Positions 52,714 to 61,352 of a stretch of 64,000 nt of DNA are shown piece after piece (position 1 is the first letter of the stretch; each line of letters starts with the position of its first letter). The DNA is taken from assembly GCA_014377015.1 (NCBI GenBank), contig JACMQL010000028.1, positions 1 to 64,000 on the forward strand, read 5' to 3'. The position numbers and the translations under genes are program-made. Source of the stretch: Actinomycetota bacterium. Lineage in GTDB: Bacteria > Actinomycetota > Actinomycetes > Nanopelagicales > Nanopelagicaceae. Under the pieces are notes generated by a model. The model worked only from the letters and a program-made list of their open reading frames with translations, was not told the origin of the DNA and searched no databases.

Positions 52714-53214
52714 TCACCTACCTTTGAGTTTATTAAGTAATTCGCGATCGTTTGTTTTGATTCGATTTACGAGTCCAAGCAGTTTGCCTTTGCCATCAGA
52801 ATAGTAATTTAGATCGTAATAAGGATATACATTGATACCAAATCCGCTATCGGACTGTGGATTCAAGCCGGGTAAAGGAAAGTTACGTATAACGTCGACA
52901 TCACTTTGTGCAAAAAATTTCTTTAGTCTGATGATGTCATAAAACTTAATCCCGGTCAGTTTTATTTCACGTATGACGGGAGTAAATTCGTCAGAATCCA
53001 ATCGGCGTGTGGAGTAATTGACTAATCCGTCTTTGACCAAATAGTAAATCTGACCGTTTGCGATTGTTTTATTTAGCAATCCATTTGTTACTAGTAAATT
53101 CGCTTGGGATTTATAATTGCCATTGTTACTTCTTAAAAAGTACTTATAAAGAGCCCTGCGATTCTCCTGGCTCAGCCAATCGCCAAGAGTCAGACACTCT
53201 TCTAAAAAGTTCAT
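52714..53214 (-). CDS. Hypothetical protein, accessory
   Basis: I do not recognise this 166-residue protein. It is rich in Tyr, Asn, Lys and Leu. The first half is helical and charged (ENRRALYKYFLRSNNGNYKSQANLL, then VTNGLLNKTIANGQIYYLVKDGLV, which could be a winged-helix-like unit); the second half is beta-rich with many Tyr (FGINVYPYYDLNYYSDGKGK). No signal peptide. It starts 4 bp after the stop of the 53,716 gene on the same strand, so the two form an operon within the segment between the two tRNA-Ser copies. Confidence 0.55.
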   Translation of the reverse strand: MNFLEECLTLGDWLSQENRRALYKYFLRSNNGNYKSQANLLVTNGLLNKTIANGQIYYLVKDGLVNYSTRRLDSDEFTPVIREIKLTGIKFYDIIRLKKFFAQSDVDVIRNFPLPGLNPQSDSGFGINVYPYYDLNYYSDGKGKLLGLVNRIKTNDRELLNKLKGR

Positions 53215-53218
53215 GTGC

Positions 53219-53716
53219 TCATTTTGCCACGATCTTGCAGGAAACCGCTACGAATTTTCCTGAAGACCCTTGGATTGGGTAATCCTGACCATGCTTTAAG
53301 TGAATGTATCCCTTAGCTTCTCCGCTGTATGCAACGTTTGAACCCTTGACACAGGTTGCGTATAATTCCTCGAAAATGACAACGTGCGGCGACTTAGTTT
53401 TTGAGTATCTCCGATCAGATTCAAATTTATGTGCGGTCGCCTGTCTATTATTTTCTATTTTTTGGATACTTGAAGTAATTTCCGTGTATCTCTGAGGCAC
53501 ATTGCACTTTGTAGTTATGTTGAGTTTTATAGCATCTATCTTCTTATATTCATACAAATAGGAGGAGTAATGGGGTCTTTCAATATTTATACTGCACTTA
53601 GGCTCAGGGCTATTCCCAAGTCCAAAGACCAGATATTGCGCAGCTAATAAACCTATGACGAACAGACTTGGAATTCTTGGTTGGAGGGGAAAAGGTCTTG
53701 GAATTGTGAGTGGCAT
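53219..53716 (-). CDS. Membrane-anchored four-cysteine protein
   Basis: A 165-residue protein with one hydrophobic segment near the N-terminus (about 17-33, SLFVIGLLAAQYLVFGL), either an anchor or a signal. The exported part has four cysteines (EPKCSIN, KCNVPQ, ATCVKG, VSCKI) matching those of the 51,465 protein in order and rough spacing, and shares the CNVPQ block. I know no family for this pair. Its ATG lies 59 bp from the 3' end of tRNA-Ser(GGA), so it is the tRNA-proximal gene of the array, followed by the 53,214 gene. Confidence 0.6.
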   Translation of the reverse strand: MPLTIPRPFPLQPRIPSLFVIGLLAAQYLVFGLGNSPEPKCSINIERPHYSSYLYEYKKIDAIKLNITTKCNVPQRYTEITSSIQKIENNRQATAHKFESDRRYSKTKSPHVVIFEELYATCVKGSNVAYSGEAKGYIHLKHGQDYPIQGSSGKFVAVSCKIVAK

Positions 53717-53775
53717 GCCCCAAAGTACTTTTAGACATCAAGACATGAGTTGAGTTATCCACAAAGGTAAAAAAA

Positions 53776-53863
53776 TGGCGGAGGATGAGGGATTTGAACC
53801 CTCGGTAGGTTGCCCTACACACGCTTTCCAAGCGTGCGCACTCGGCCGCTATGCGAATCCTCC
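53776..53863 (-). tRNA. tRNA-Ser(GGA)
   Basis: On the minus strand: acceptor GGAGGAT pairs with ATCCTCC, discriminator G and encoded CCA (53778-53776). Anticodon stem CACGC/GCGTG with loop TTGGAAA gives GGA (reads UCC/UCU). A long variable arm marks a class II tRNA. It is the anchor of the accessory segments to its left; the position next to the SRP RNA is typical of actinobacteria. Confidence 0.95.
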
Positions 53864-53905
53864 AAGGCGAGAACTCTATCGGTGTGCAAACTATGATGAG
53901 CACCA

Positions 53906-53993
53906 GATCCCTCGTGCGGCGCTATCGTGCTGAACTCCCCCAGGGCCGGAAGGCAGCAAGGGTAGGTGCGCTCTAGTGGGTGCACGAGGGGTC
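53906..53993 (+). ncRNA. ffs: Small (4.5S-type) signal recognition particle RNA
   Basis: The conserved tetraloop core GGGCCGGAAGGCAGCAAGGG (about 53943-53962) with symmetric and asymmetric loops is the Ffh-binding domain. Ends pair as CCCTCGTGC (53909-53917) with GCACGAGGG (53982-53990), extended by GAT/GTC. It lies between tRNA-Ser and dnaX, the usual order in actinobacteria. Confidence 0.9.
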
Positions 53994-54020
53994 CTTCAAG
54001 TAGGAAAGGAGCGTGATGCC

Positions 54021-55742
54021 ATGTCGCTAGCGCTCTATCGCAAATATCGCCCATCACTTTTCTTGGATGTGATCGGCCAGGAGCATGTGACGGTTCCACT
54101 TTTTAACGCACTTTCGTCCGGACGAATCCATCATGCCTATCTATTCTCTGGACCTCGCGGCTGCGGAAAAACTTCTAGCGCTCGCATCATGGCGCGCAGT
54201 CTTAATTGCGTAAACGGACCAACTCCGACCCCTTGTGGTGTTTGCCAATCCTGCACAGACTTAGTCGCAAATGGACCGGGTTCACTTGATGTCATCGAAC
54301 TAGATGCCGCAACTCATGGACTCGTAGATGATGCGCGAGATTTACGCGACAAAGCATTCTTCGCACCGGTGCAAAGTAAATACAAGATTTACATCATCGA
54401 TGAGGCGCACCAGCTCGGACCGGGTGCGGCAAATGCGCTATTGAAAGTTGTGGAAGAACCGCCGGCACATGTGATTTTTATTTTTGCCACGACAGAGCCA
54501 GAGAAATTGATTTCTACGATTCGTTCTAGAACTCATCACTACCCATTCCGTCTAGTACCCCCCGGAATCTTGGCGGCACATCTTGAAAAAGTTTGCAACG
54601 CAGAAGGCGTAAAAGTTGCCAAAGGTGTGATCCCGCTGGTGGTCCGTGCGAGCGGCGGCTCTGTTCGTGATGCACTTTCAGTGCTGGGCCAACTTCTTGC
54701 TGGTGCGGGAGCAGAAGGCGTCAGTTACGATATTGCAGTTCAATTGTTGGGATTCACTGACAGCGCTCTTCTTGATGATGCAATCGATGCACTTGCAGCA
54801 GGGGATGCCGCGACACTCTTCAAAAGTATTGACAGGGTTATCGAATCTGGCCACGACCCACGCCGTTTTGCGGCAGATTTGTTAGAACGCCTGCGCGACC
54901 TCATTATCGTGGATGCGCTTCCCGATGGTGGTGCGCAGGCGATTTTGCGTGAAGTTTCCGATGATCAACTCGAGCGGATGCGCAATCAAGCACAACGTAT
55001 CGGGACCGCTGGATTATCGCGCTCGGCAGATATCGCGGCAGAGGGTCTGACACAGATGCGTGGTGCTACCGCGCCGCGTCTTATGTTGGAACTTATTTGC
55101 GGACGAATGCTTCTTCCGGTGGGTGATACATCCCAACGCGGATTAATGGCACGAGTAGAAAGACTCGAACGCGCAGAAAATCTTGCACCAATGACATCGC
55201 GAACGCCAAGTGCTGCCGATCTGCCCTCGGTAGTTTCTACCCCAGCGGTCGACGTTGATAAAGATGTCCCAGTTCGCGAATCAACGCTGGTGCAGCCTGC
55301 TGCTTCACGCGTTGCTCCCCAAACACCGACTGTTGCAAAACCAAGTGGACCCTTCGATGTCGCCGCACTTCGGAGGCTTTGGCCCGATGTAATCGAGGAT
55401 GTAAAGAAGCGCCGTCGCCTGACCTGGTCGTTGCTCAGCACCAGCGCACAGGTCCTTGCTTTAGATGATTCGATGATCACGATTGCAATCGTCAATGCAG
55501 GCGCCCGCGATTCATTCCTTCGATCTCAAAGTGATGAGATTTTGCGCCAATCCTTCATTGATGTTGTCGGCATCGATCGCAAAATCGAGGTAGTTGTAGA
55601 TCCCTCGATTAATCCGAATACGCCACAAGCGCGCGCGGTGCGGGTTGATGAATCACCTAACGATGCCGATCAACTCTCTGGTCCTGCCTTATTGGCTAGC
55701 GCGCTCGGCGCGCAGTTCATCAGCGAGACCCCTCGCCCATGA
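54021..55742 (+). CDS. dnaX: DNA polymerase III subunits gamma/tau
   Basis: Clamp-loader ATPase. Walker [10 protein letters not shown] (about 43-51), zinc cysteines 63, 72, 75 and 78 ([18 protein letters not shown]), DEAH near 129 and the sensor region [18 protein letters not shown] are visible. The C-terminal ~200 residues carry the tau-type extension. I chose ATG at 54021 with a strong ribosome binding site (AGGAAAGGAG) over an upstream frame that overlaps the SRP RNA. Its end overlaps recR by 4 bp. I saw no A6G-type slippery site for a gamma form. Confidence 0.95.
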   Translation: MSLALYRKYRPSLFLDVIGQEHVTVPLFNALSSGRIHHAYLFSGPRGCGKTSSARIMARSLNCVNGPTPTPCGVCQSCTDLVANGPGSLDVIELDAATHGLVDDARDLRDKAFFAPVQSKYKIYIIDEAHQLGPGAANALLKVVEEPPAHVIFIFATTEPEKLISTIRSRTHHYPFRLVPPGILAAHLEKVCNAEGVKVAKGVIPLVVRASGGSVRDALSVLGQLLAGAGAEGVSYDIAVQLLGFTDSALLDDAIDALAAGDAATLFKSIDRVIESGHDPRRFAADLLERLRDLIIVDALPDGGAQAILREVSDDQLERMRNQAQRIGTAGLSRSADIAAEGLTQMRGATAPRLMLELICGRMLLPVGDTSQRGLMARVERLERAENLAPMTSRTPSAADLPSVVSTPAVDVDKDVPVRESTLVQPAASRVAPQTPTVAKPSGPFDVAALRRLWPDVIEDVKKRRRLTWSLLSTSAQVLALDDSMITIAIVNAGARDSFLRSQSDEILRQSFIDVVGIDRKIEVVVDPSINPNTPQARAVRVDESPNDADQLSGPALLASALGAQFISETPRP

Positions 55743-56347
55743 GTGGAATGTACGAAGGTGCGATCCAGGATTTGATTGATGCGCTTGGTCGTTTGCCTGG
55801 TATCGGGCCCAAGAGTGCGCAGCGAATTGCTTTCCATATTCTGCAATCTGATTCTGAAGTTGCAGCATCCCTCGTCGATGCGATCCGCACTGTGAAGGAG
55901 AGAGTGAAGTTCTGCACCGAATGCGGAAATGTCTCGGAAGAAGCTCAGTGCCGCATTTGCCGTGATCCACGCCGGGATTCGACCTCGATCTGCGTGGTCG
56001 AGGAGAGCAAAGATGTCATCGCTATCGAGCGCACCCGCGAGTTCCGTGGTAAATACCATGTACTCGGTGGGGCGATTAGCCCGATCGACGGCATCGGCCC
56101 GGACCAGCTGCGTATTCGAGAGCTCATGGCCCGCCTGGCAGATAGTGCAGTCGTGGAAGTCATCCTTGCGACCGACCCCAATCTAGAAGGAGAGGCGACC
56201 GCGACCTACGTGGCGCGTCTTCTCAAACCGCTGGGACTTAAAATTTCTCGATTGGCGAGCGGTCTTCCAGTGGGTGGCGATCTTGAATACGCCGACGAAG
56301 TGACCCTTGGCCGCGCTTTTGAAGGTCGGCGAACCGTCGACCAGTAG
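55739..56347 (+). CDS. recR: Recombination mediator RecR
   Basis: RecR helps load RecA at gaps together with RecF/RecO. The protein has a helix-hairpin-helix ([18 protein letters not shown]), a zinc finger with C59, C62, C71 and C74, and a Toprim domain ([28 protein letters not shown]). Length 202 is typical. Coupled to dnaX by an ATGA overlap. Confidence 0.96.
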   Translation: MSGMYEGAIQDLIDALGRLPGIGPKSAQRIAFHILQSDSEVAASLVDAIRTVKERVKFCTECGNVSEEAQCRICRDPRRDSTSICVVEESKDVIAIERTREFRGKYHVLGGAISPIDGIGPDQLRIRELMARLADSAVVEVILATDPNLEGEATATYVARLLKPLGLKISRLASGLPVGGDLEYADEVTLGRAFEGRRTVDQ

Positions 56348-56429
56348 TAATCTCATTATTTGAACGCTTACGTATCTCAAAGATTGGGATTAATTTCCGA
56401 TTTCGATGTTTTTGCTTCACACTTACGAT

Positions 56430-57701
56430 ATGGGATTGATTGTCCAGAAATTTGGTGGCTCCTCCGTAGCCGATGCCGAAGGAATGAAGCGAGTCGCAGC
56501 GCGCATTGTGGCGACAAAACGGGCTGGAAATCAAGTCGTTGTGGTTGTAAGCGCCATGGGCGATACGACTGACGAGCTCATTGATTTGGCCAATCAAATT
56601 ACCCCGATGCCAACGGGGCGCGAGTTGGACATGCTTTTGACTGCGGGCGAGCGGATATCTATGGCCCTGCTTGCCATGGCAATCTCGAATTTAGGCCACG
56701 AAGCCCGTTCGTTCACGGGCAGCCAGGCTGGGGTTATCACCGATTCTGCCCACGGCCGAGCCCGGATCATTGACGTCACTCCGGGTCGAATTCAGGAAGC
56801 ACTGAAGGAAGGAGCAATTGCCATCGTGGCCGGATTTCAAGGGATCAGTCAGGACACTAAAGACATTACGACGTTGGGCCGTGGCGGATCCGATACGACT
56901 GCGGTTGCCCTTGCCGCCGCCCTCGATGCCGACGTTTGCGAGATCTATACCGATGTCGACGGAGTTTTCAGTGCCGACCCGCGCGTTGTTCAACAAGCTC
57001 GTAAATTGAAATCAGTTACGTACGAGGAAATGCTCGAACTCGCGGCGAGTGGCGCCAAAGTTTTGCACTTGCGATGCGTTGAGTATGCCCGTCGTTTTGA
57101 ATTACCCATTCACGTCCGTTCTTCATTTTCAACTAACGAAGGCACATGGGTGGTTAAGAACCATCCCGAGGGAGGCACCATGGAAAAGGCCATCATTGCT
57201 GGAATCGCACATGACAAGAGCGAAGCCAAGATAACAATCGTTGGCGTGCCAGACCGCACCGGTGTTGCCGCGCGAATTTTCCAAGCGATCGCCGACTCCG
57301 ACATAAATATCGACATGATTGTTCAAAACGTGTCAGCAGCTGCAACTGGGTTGACCGACATCTCCTTCACTCTTCCGAAGAGCGAAGGCGGTGACGCAAC
57401 TGCAGTCTTGCAGAAGATTCAAGGTGAAGTCGGTTTCAAGTCGATTCAGTACGACGATCAGATCGGCAAGATCTCACTAGTCGGCGCCGGAATGCGATCG
57501 CACCCAGGTGTGACAGCGACATTTTTCGCAGCCATGTCAGAGGCCGGCGTAAATATCGAAATGATTTCTACTTCCGAAATTCGTATCTCGATTATTTGTC
57601 GCGCTACAGATGTAGAGCGTGGAGTAAAAGCTGCGCACACTGCATTCGAACTTGATGCGGATAGCCCCGAGGCGGTTGTTTACGGCGGTTCGGGGCGATG
57701 A
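56430..57701 (+). CDS. lysC: Aspartate kinase, alpha subunit frame
   Basis: First step of lysine, threonine and methionine synthesis: ATP + aspartate to aspartyl phosphate. The kinase domain has [12 protein letters not shown] at the start and [36 protein letters not shown]; two ACT domains follow (about 255-423). I chose ATG at 56430 because homologues start [10 protein letters not shown]; an upstream ATG at 56406 would add eight residues. No ribosome binding site is seen at either. An internal start at 57180 probably gives a separate beta subunit. The stop overlaps asd by 4 bp. Confidence 0.95.
   Translation: MGLIVQKFGGSSVADAEGMKRVAARIVATKRAGNQVVVVVSAMGDTTDELIDLANQITPMPTGRELDMLLTAGERISMALLAMAISNLGHEARSFTGSQAGVITDSAHGRARIIDVTPGRIQEALKEGAIAIVAGFQGISQDTKDITTLGRGGSDTTAVALAAALDADVCEIYTDVDGVFSADPRVVQQARKLKSVTYEEMLELAASGAKVLHLRCVEYARRFELPIHVRSSFSTNEGTWVVKNHPEGGTMEKAIIAGIAHDKSEAKITIVGVPDRTGVAARIFQAIADSDINIDMIVQNVSAAATGLTDISFTLPKSEGGDATAVLQKIQGEVGFKSIQYDDQIGKISLVGAGMRSHPGVTATFFAAMSEAGVNIEMISTSEIRISIICRATDVERGVKAAHTAFELDADSPEAVVYGGSGR
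57168..57182 (+). promoter_or_regulatory. Internal translation start for the aspartokinase beta subunit
   Basis: GAGGGAGG (57168-57175) precedes ATG at 57180 within lysC. The product [17 protein letters not shown] corresponds to the start of the Corynebacterium beta subunit, which consists of the ACT domains only and assembles with alpha for feedback control. Spacing of 4 nt is short, but the homologous position supports it. Confidence 0.6.
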
Positions 57702-58750
57702 CAAAAAAACCTTCACTGGCAGTTGTTGGTGCCACTGGCGCCGTTGGCACTGTGATGCTGGAAATTCTTTCCTCGCGCGAAGATGTGTGGGGAGAGATTC
57801 GCCTCATTGCATCGGCCAGAAGCGCTGGAAAGAAATTGATTTGCCGCGGAGAAGAGTTAACAGTTGTTCCCCTTACTCCCGCGGCCTTTGACGGCATTGA
57901 CGTTGCAATGTTCGATGTTCCTGATGAGATTTCAGCAGAGTGGGCGCCTATTGCTGTTTCACGCGGTGCCGTAGTCGTAGATAATTCCGGCGCCTTTCGA
58001 ATGGACGCAGATGTTCCGCTAGTTGTGCCAGAAGTCAATCCGGATGATGTCACCAAACGTCCGCGCGGAATTATCTCGAATCCGAATTGCACAACCCTTT
58101 CTATGATTGTTGTAATGGGTGCGCTGCATCAGGAATTCGAACTCAAGGAATTAGTTGTCTCCTCCTACCAAGCCGCATCTGGTGCGGGACAGGTGGGGAT
58201 TGACACTTTGCGCGCGCAGATTAGCGCTGTTGCCGGGACGGCCGCCGGTACAGATGCTGGTGATGTTCGTAATTTAATTTCCGATCTCGGACCTTTTCCT
58301 GCACCACTTGCACTCAACGTGATTCCTTGGGCCGGCTCGCTAAAGGCAGATGGTTACACATCTGAAGAGCTAAAGGTGCGCAATGAATCGCGCAAGATTT
58401 TGGGGTTGAGTGATCTCAAAGTTGCGGCAACATGCGTCCGCGTACCAGTCATCACGACTCACTCGTTAACCGTGCATGCGGTATTTGCCAAGGAGCCTTC
58501 GCGCAAAGCGGCGCAAGATATTTTGCAGAATACTGTTGGTGTGCACTTGGTCGATGATCCCGAAAATTATAAATTTCCAACGCCGGCTGATGTTGTCGGC
58601 ACGGATCCAACGTGGGTCGGACGTATTCGAAAGAGCATCGATGATCCGATGGCCCTAGATCTTTTTGTTTGCGGAGACAATTTGCGCAAAGGCGCGGCTC
58701 TCAATACTGCGCAGATTGCCGAACTTCTCGCGGTGGAATTCTCAAAGTAG
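57698..58750 (+). CDS. asd: Aspartate-semialdehyde dehydrogenase
   Basis: Reduces aspartyl phosphate to aspartate semialdehyde with NADPH. GATGAVG (11-17) is the nucleotide motif, C131 in SNPNCTT is catalytic, and later blocks [11 protein letters not shown] and [12 protein letters not shown] complete the family pattern. Length 350 is usual. It overlaps lysC by 4 bp, the classical actinobacterial order. Confidence 0.96.
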   Translation: MTKKPSLAVVGATGAVGTVMLEILSSREDVWGEIRLIASARSAGKKLICRGEELTVVPLTPAAFDGIDVAMFDVPDEISAEWAPIAVSRGAVVVDNSGAFRMDADVPLVVPEVNPDDVTKRPRGIISNPNCTTLSMIVVMGALHQEFELKELVVSSYQAASGAGQVGIDTLRAQISAVAGTAAGTDAGDVRNLISDLGPFPAPLALNVIPWAGSLKADGYTSEELKVRNESRKILGLSDLKVAATCVRVPVITTHSLTVHAVFAKEPSRKAAQDILQNTVGVHLVDDPENYKFPTPADVVGTDPTWVGRIRKSIDDPMALDLFVCGDNLRKGAALNTAQIAELLAVEFSK

Positions 58751-58776
58751 GATTTCTACAGCGGGGTGTGGCGCAG

Positions 58777-59592
58777 TTACTTTGACGTGAGCGTAATGAG
58801 TGAAACCTCTGGTGGGCTGGCCACGCGGATTCGCGCGTAAGGACTGGTACCCATTCCAGCCGAAACATTTAGCCATGGTTCTAAGGCAAATTTCGTAAGC
58901 CCGCGTGCCCGCCACGTCGGCAAGTCACAATTAGTTGTGAGCGCCCGACTTCCGCCGATCCACGGCAAGCGAACTTGGCCGCCGTGTGTGTGACCGGCAA
59001 ATATTGCATCTAGATGGTCCTGTGCCATGGCATTGAGTATTCGCTTGTATGGCGCGTGTGTAACGCCGATTGCAATATCTGCACTTTTCGCGGGCGGACC
59101 AGCAACAAGAGAGTAATCATCACGGTGGAGGTGAGCGTCATCCGTGCCACGTGCTTCTATGGAAGTTTCATTAATCTTCATTATTGCGCGAGAAAAATTC
59201 AAATTTAACCAACCGCGATCGCTTAAACCGGCGGCAAGTTCGTGCCACGGTAGATCGGGACCGTGAATCCGCTTGCCCTTATCGGGAAGTAAGTATGAAA
59301 ACGGATTTTTCGGAAGAGGGGCGAAATAATCATTCGAACCGAAAACAAATAATCCTGGTAAATCGAGCAAGGAATCGAGAGCTTTGAGTGCCACGGGCAC
59401 GGCATCTTTGTGTCCCAAGAAGTCACCAGTGCTGATGACGAGATCCGGCTCTAAATCGATGAAACTCTCGATTGCACGAATCTCGGTCCTGCGCGCAGGA
59501 GTCAGATGTAGGTCCGAGAAATGAAGTACGCGAATGTCATCATGACCGATCGGAAGTATCGGCATCTGTGCTTGGCGAACTACAAAACTCAT
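58777..59592 (-). CDS. Cytoplasmic metallophosphoesterase
   Basis: Calcineurin-like phosphoesterase with all five blocks: FSDLHL (D-x-H), STGDFLG, FGSNDYFAP (G-N/S-D), VTHAPYKR and FAGHTHGGQVRLP (G-H-x-H). No signal peptide is evident, so it acts in the cytoplasm or at its membrane. The substrate is unknown; it is common next to a GatB/YqeY gene in actinobacteria, from which it is divergent here. Confidence 0.9.
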   Translation of the reverse strand: MSFVVRQAQMPILPIGHDDIRVLHFSDLHLTPARRTEIRAIESFIDLEPDLVISTGDFLGHKDAVPVALKALDSLLDLPGLFVFGSNDYFAPLPKNPFSYLLPDKGKRIHGPDLPWHELAAGLSDRGWLNLNFSRAIMKINETSIEARGTDDAHLHRDDYSLVAGPPAKSADIAIGVTHAPYKRILNAMAQDHLDAIFAGHTHGGQVRLPWIGGSRALTTNCDLPTWRARGLTKFALEPWLNVSAGMGTSPYARIRVASPPEVSLITLTSK

Positions 59593-59651
59593 CGAACCCC
59601 CGAGACTTTCGACAGCGACATGATTCGTTGCAATCGTGAGAAGATAAGCCT

Positions 59652-60104
59652 ATGGGAATTAAAGGCAAACTTAGAGCCGACCTGACTGAGGCAATTCGCG
59701 GTCGTGATGAAGTCACTTCAAGCACAATTCGAATGGTTTTGACCGCAATAACTATGGAAGAAGTAGCAGGTAAAACTGTTCGCGAACTCTCTGACGATGA
59801 GGTTATTACGGTGCTCTCCCGCGAAGCTAAGAAACGACGTGAGGCGGCCGAGGCATTTGAAACTGGGGCGCGCCCCGAGAAGGCTGCGCAAGAAAAAGCA
59901 GAGGGTGAAGTGATTGCAAAGTATTTACCGGCTCAATTAAGCGAAAAAGAACTTGCTTCATTGATCGCCGAAGCGATTGCCGAAACAGGTGCTAACGGCC
60001 CCGCAGGGATGGGGTTGGTGATGAAAGTTCTTTCGTCAAAAATCTCAGGCAAGGCCGATGGCGGCGTAGTTTCGGCAGCGGTGAAAGCTGCGCTTGCTAA
60101 CTAA
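59652..60104 (+). CDS. GatB/YqeY domain protein
   Basis: A 150-residue YqeY protein, related to the tail domain of aspartyl/glutamyl-tRNA amidotransferase B: start LRADLTEAIRGRDEVTSSTIRMV, middle EAAEAFETGARPEKAAQEKAEGEVIAKYLPAQLSE, end AKVLSS-type MKVLSSKISGKADGGVVSAAV. The function of stand-alone members is not settled. GGGAAT precedes none; the ATG is placed by homology. Confidence 0.9.
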   Translation: MGIKGKLRADLTEAIRGRDEVTSSTIRMVLTAITMEEVAGKTVRELSDDEVITVLSREAKKRREAAEAFETGARPEKAAQEKAEGEVIAKYLPAQLSEKELASLIAEAIAETGANGPAGMGLVMKVLSSKISGKADGGVVSAAVKAALAN

Positions 60105-60110
60105 CTTTGG

Positions 60111-61307
60111 CTAGTTTGCTTTAGCGCGAATTTTCAGCGCTGCTTCTTTGAAAATCTCAAGCGCATCACGATTGAGTTCGACACCAAGTCCTGGTTTTTC
60201 GGGAATGCTTACCTTGCCCTCAGATAGTTTTACTTCGTCCGTGACGAGTTCTTTGCGCAGGCGCGATTCGCATAATGCGGGAGGTAGGAACTCGAAGAAC
60301 GGCATGTGGGGCGTGACTGTTGCAAGATGGGCTGCTGCTGCAACTGAAAGGCCGGTCTTCCAAAGATGGGGAACAACAATCTTTCCTTTGCGAGCAGCCA
60401 TTTGGGTGACTTTAAGAGCTTCGCTGAGTCCGCCGACGCGACCAATATCTGGTTGAACCACGGCGACTCCTCCTTGATTCACGAGTGCATCGAACTCGTA
60501 GTGAGTGGTAAGCCATTCGCCCGCCGCGATTTTGATCGGAACTGATTCGGCAAGTGCGCGGTAGTCATCGAGATCATCTGTCCAGAGTGGAGTCTCAACA
60601 AAATACACATCAAAGTCTGCCCACGTTGAGATTGTCTTTTGCGCTCTCTCCAATGAATCGAAGGCATATTGGACATCCACCATCAAAATGAAATCCGGTC
60701 CAACTTCATTTCGCACCGCGGAAATCACCTCAGTCATGCGTTCATCTTTTTCGCGGATTCCCATGTTTGCATAAGGGCCAGAGAAGGTCGTCTCTAGTTT
60801 GGCGGCTTTGAATCCCATCTCCTTCGCTGATCGTGCCCACACCAGCATCGAAGAAAGATAGGCATCGAAGTTGCTGACTTCAGGTTGCAAAGATGCATAT
60901 GCACCCAGATGGTCGCGCGATTTTTCGCCTAAGAGTTTCCAGGTAGGAACGCCCGCTGCTTTTCCTGCGATGTCCCACAGGGCAATATCTATTGCCCCCA
61001 TTGCAGAAACTAGCGCGCCGCGCCGGCCAGTCATCGCGGTTGCTTGGTAGGCATCCCACCAAGCCTTTTGAGGTTCCAGCGGGTTCATGCCAATGTAGAC
61101 AGAGCCGAGTCCTTGATCCATCGTGTGCGTTCCGGGCGCTTCAATGCACTCGCGCGCAATCCACGGATTGAGGTCAGTTTCGCCAATACCGACGATTCCT
61201 TCATCAGTATGGACTTCCACTACGAGATCGTCTTGCGCCGAACTTGTTGCGCCGATGTCGTAATCCGGATCTAGCAGCACATGGCATTCGATCTTCGTAA
61301 TTTTCAT
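60111..61307 (-). CDS. Enolase-superfamily enzyme (mandelate racemase subgroup), substrate unknown
   Basis: A 398-residue protein with MR-subgroup residues: K170 (AAKLETT), metal ligands D211 (MVDVQYAF), E238 (VETPLW) and E264 (AAGEWL), D287 (VVQPDIGRVGG) and base H314 (VPHLWKTG). It starts 45 bp after the stop of a D-aminoacylase gene on the same strand. That link could mean racemisation or dehydration of an amino-acid-derived compound, but the His/Asp dyad fits acid-sugar dehydratases better than Lys/Lys N-acylamino acid racemases. It converges on the YqeY gene. Confidence 0.75.
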   Translation of the reverse strand: MKITKIECHVLLDPDYDIGATSSAQDDLVVEVHTDEGIVGIGETDLNPWIARECIEAPGTHTMDQGLGSVYIGMNPLEPQKAWWDAYQATAMTGRRGALVSAMGAIDIALWDIAGKAAGVPTWKLLGEKSRDHLGAYASLQPEVSNFDAYLSSMLVWARSAKEMGFKAAKLETTFSGPYANMGIREKDERMTEVISAVRNEVGPDFILMVDVQYAFDSLERAQKTISTWADFDVYFVETPLWTDDLDDYRALAESVPIKIAAGEWLTTHYEFDALVNQGGVAVVQPDIGRVGGLSEALKVTQMAARKGKIVVPHLWKTGLSVAAAAHLATVTPHMPFFEFLPPALCESRLRKELVTDEVKLSEGKVSIPEKPGLGVELNRDALEIFKEAALKIRAKAN

Positions 61308-61352
61308 GGGTTACCTTTCCTCGAGTGTGCAGGACGTCGATTGACGGCTTAC

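Noticed and set aside
54021-55742. Programmed frameshift in dnaX
   Set aside because: No A6G-type slippery heptamer with a following hairpin was found; the short A run at 54166 encodes Walker A.
56348-56429. Lysine riboswitch or attenuator before lysC
   Set aside because: The gap is about 80 nt and shows no suitable helices or conserved riboswitch core.
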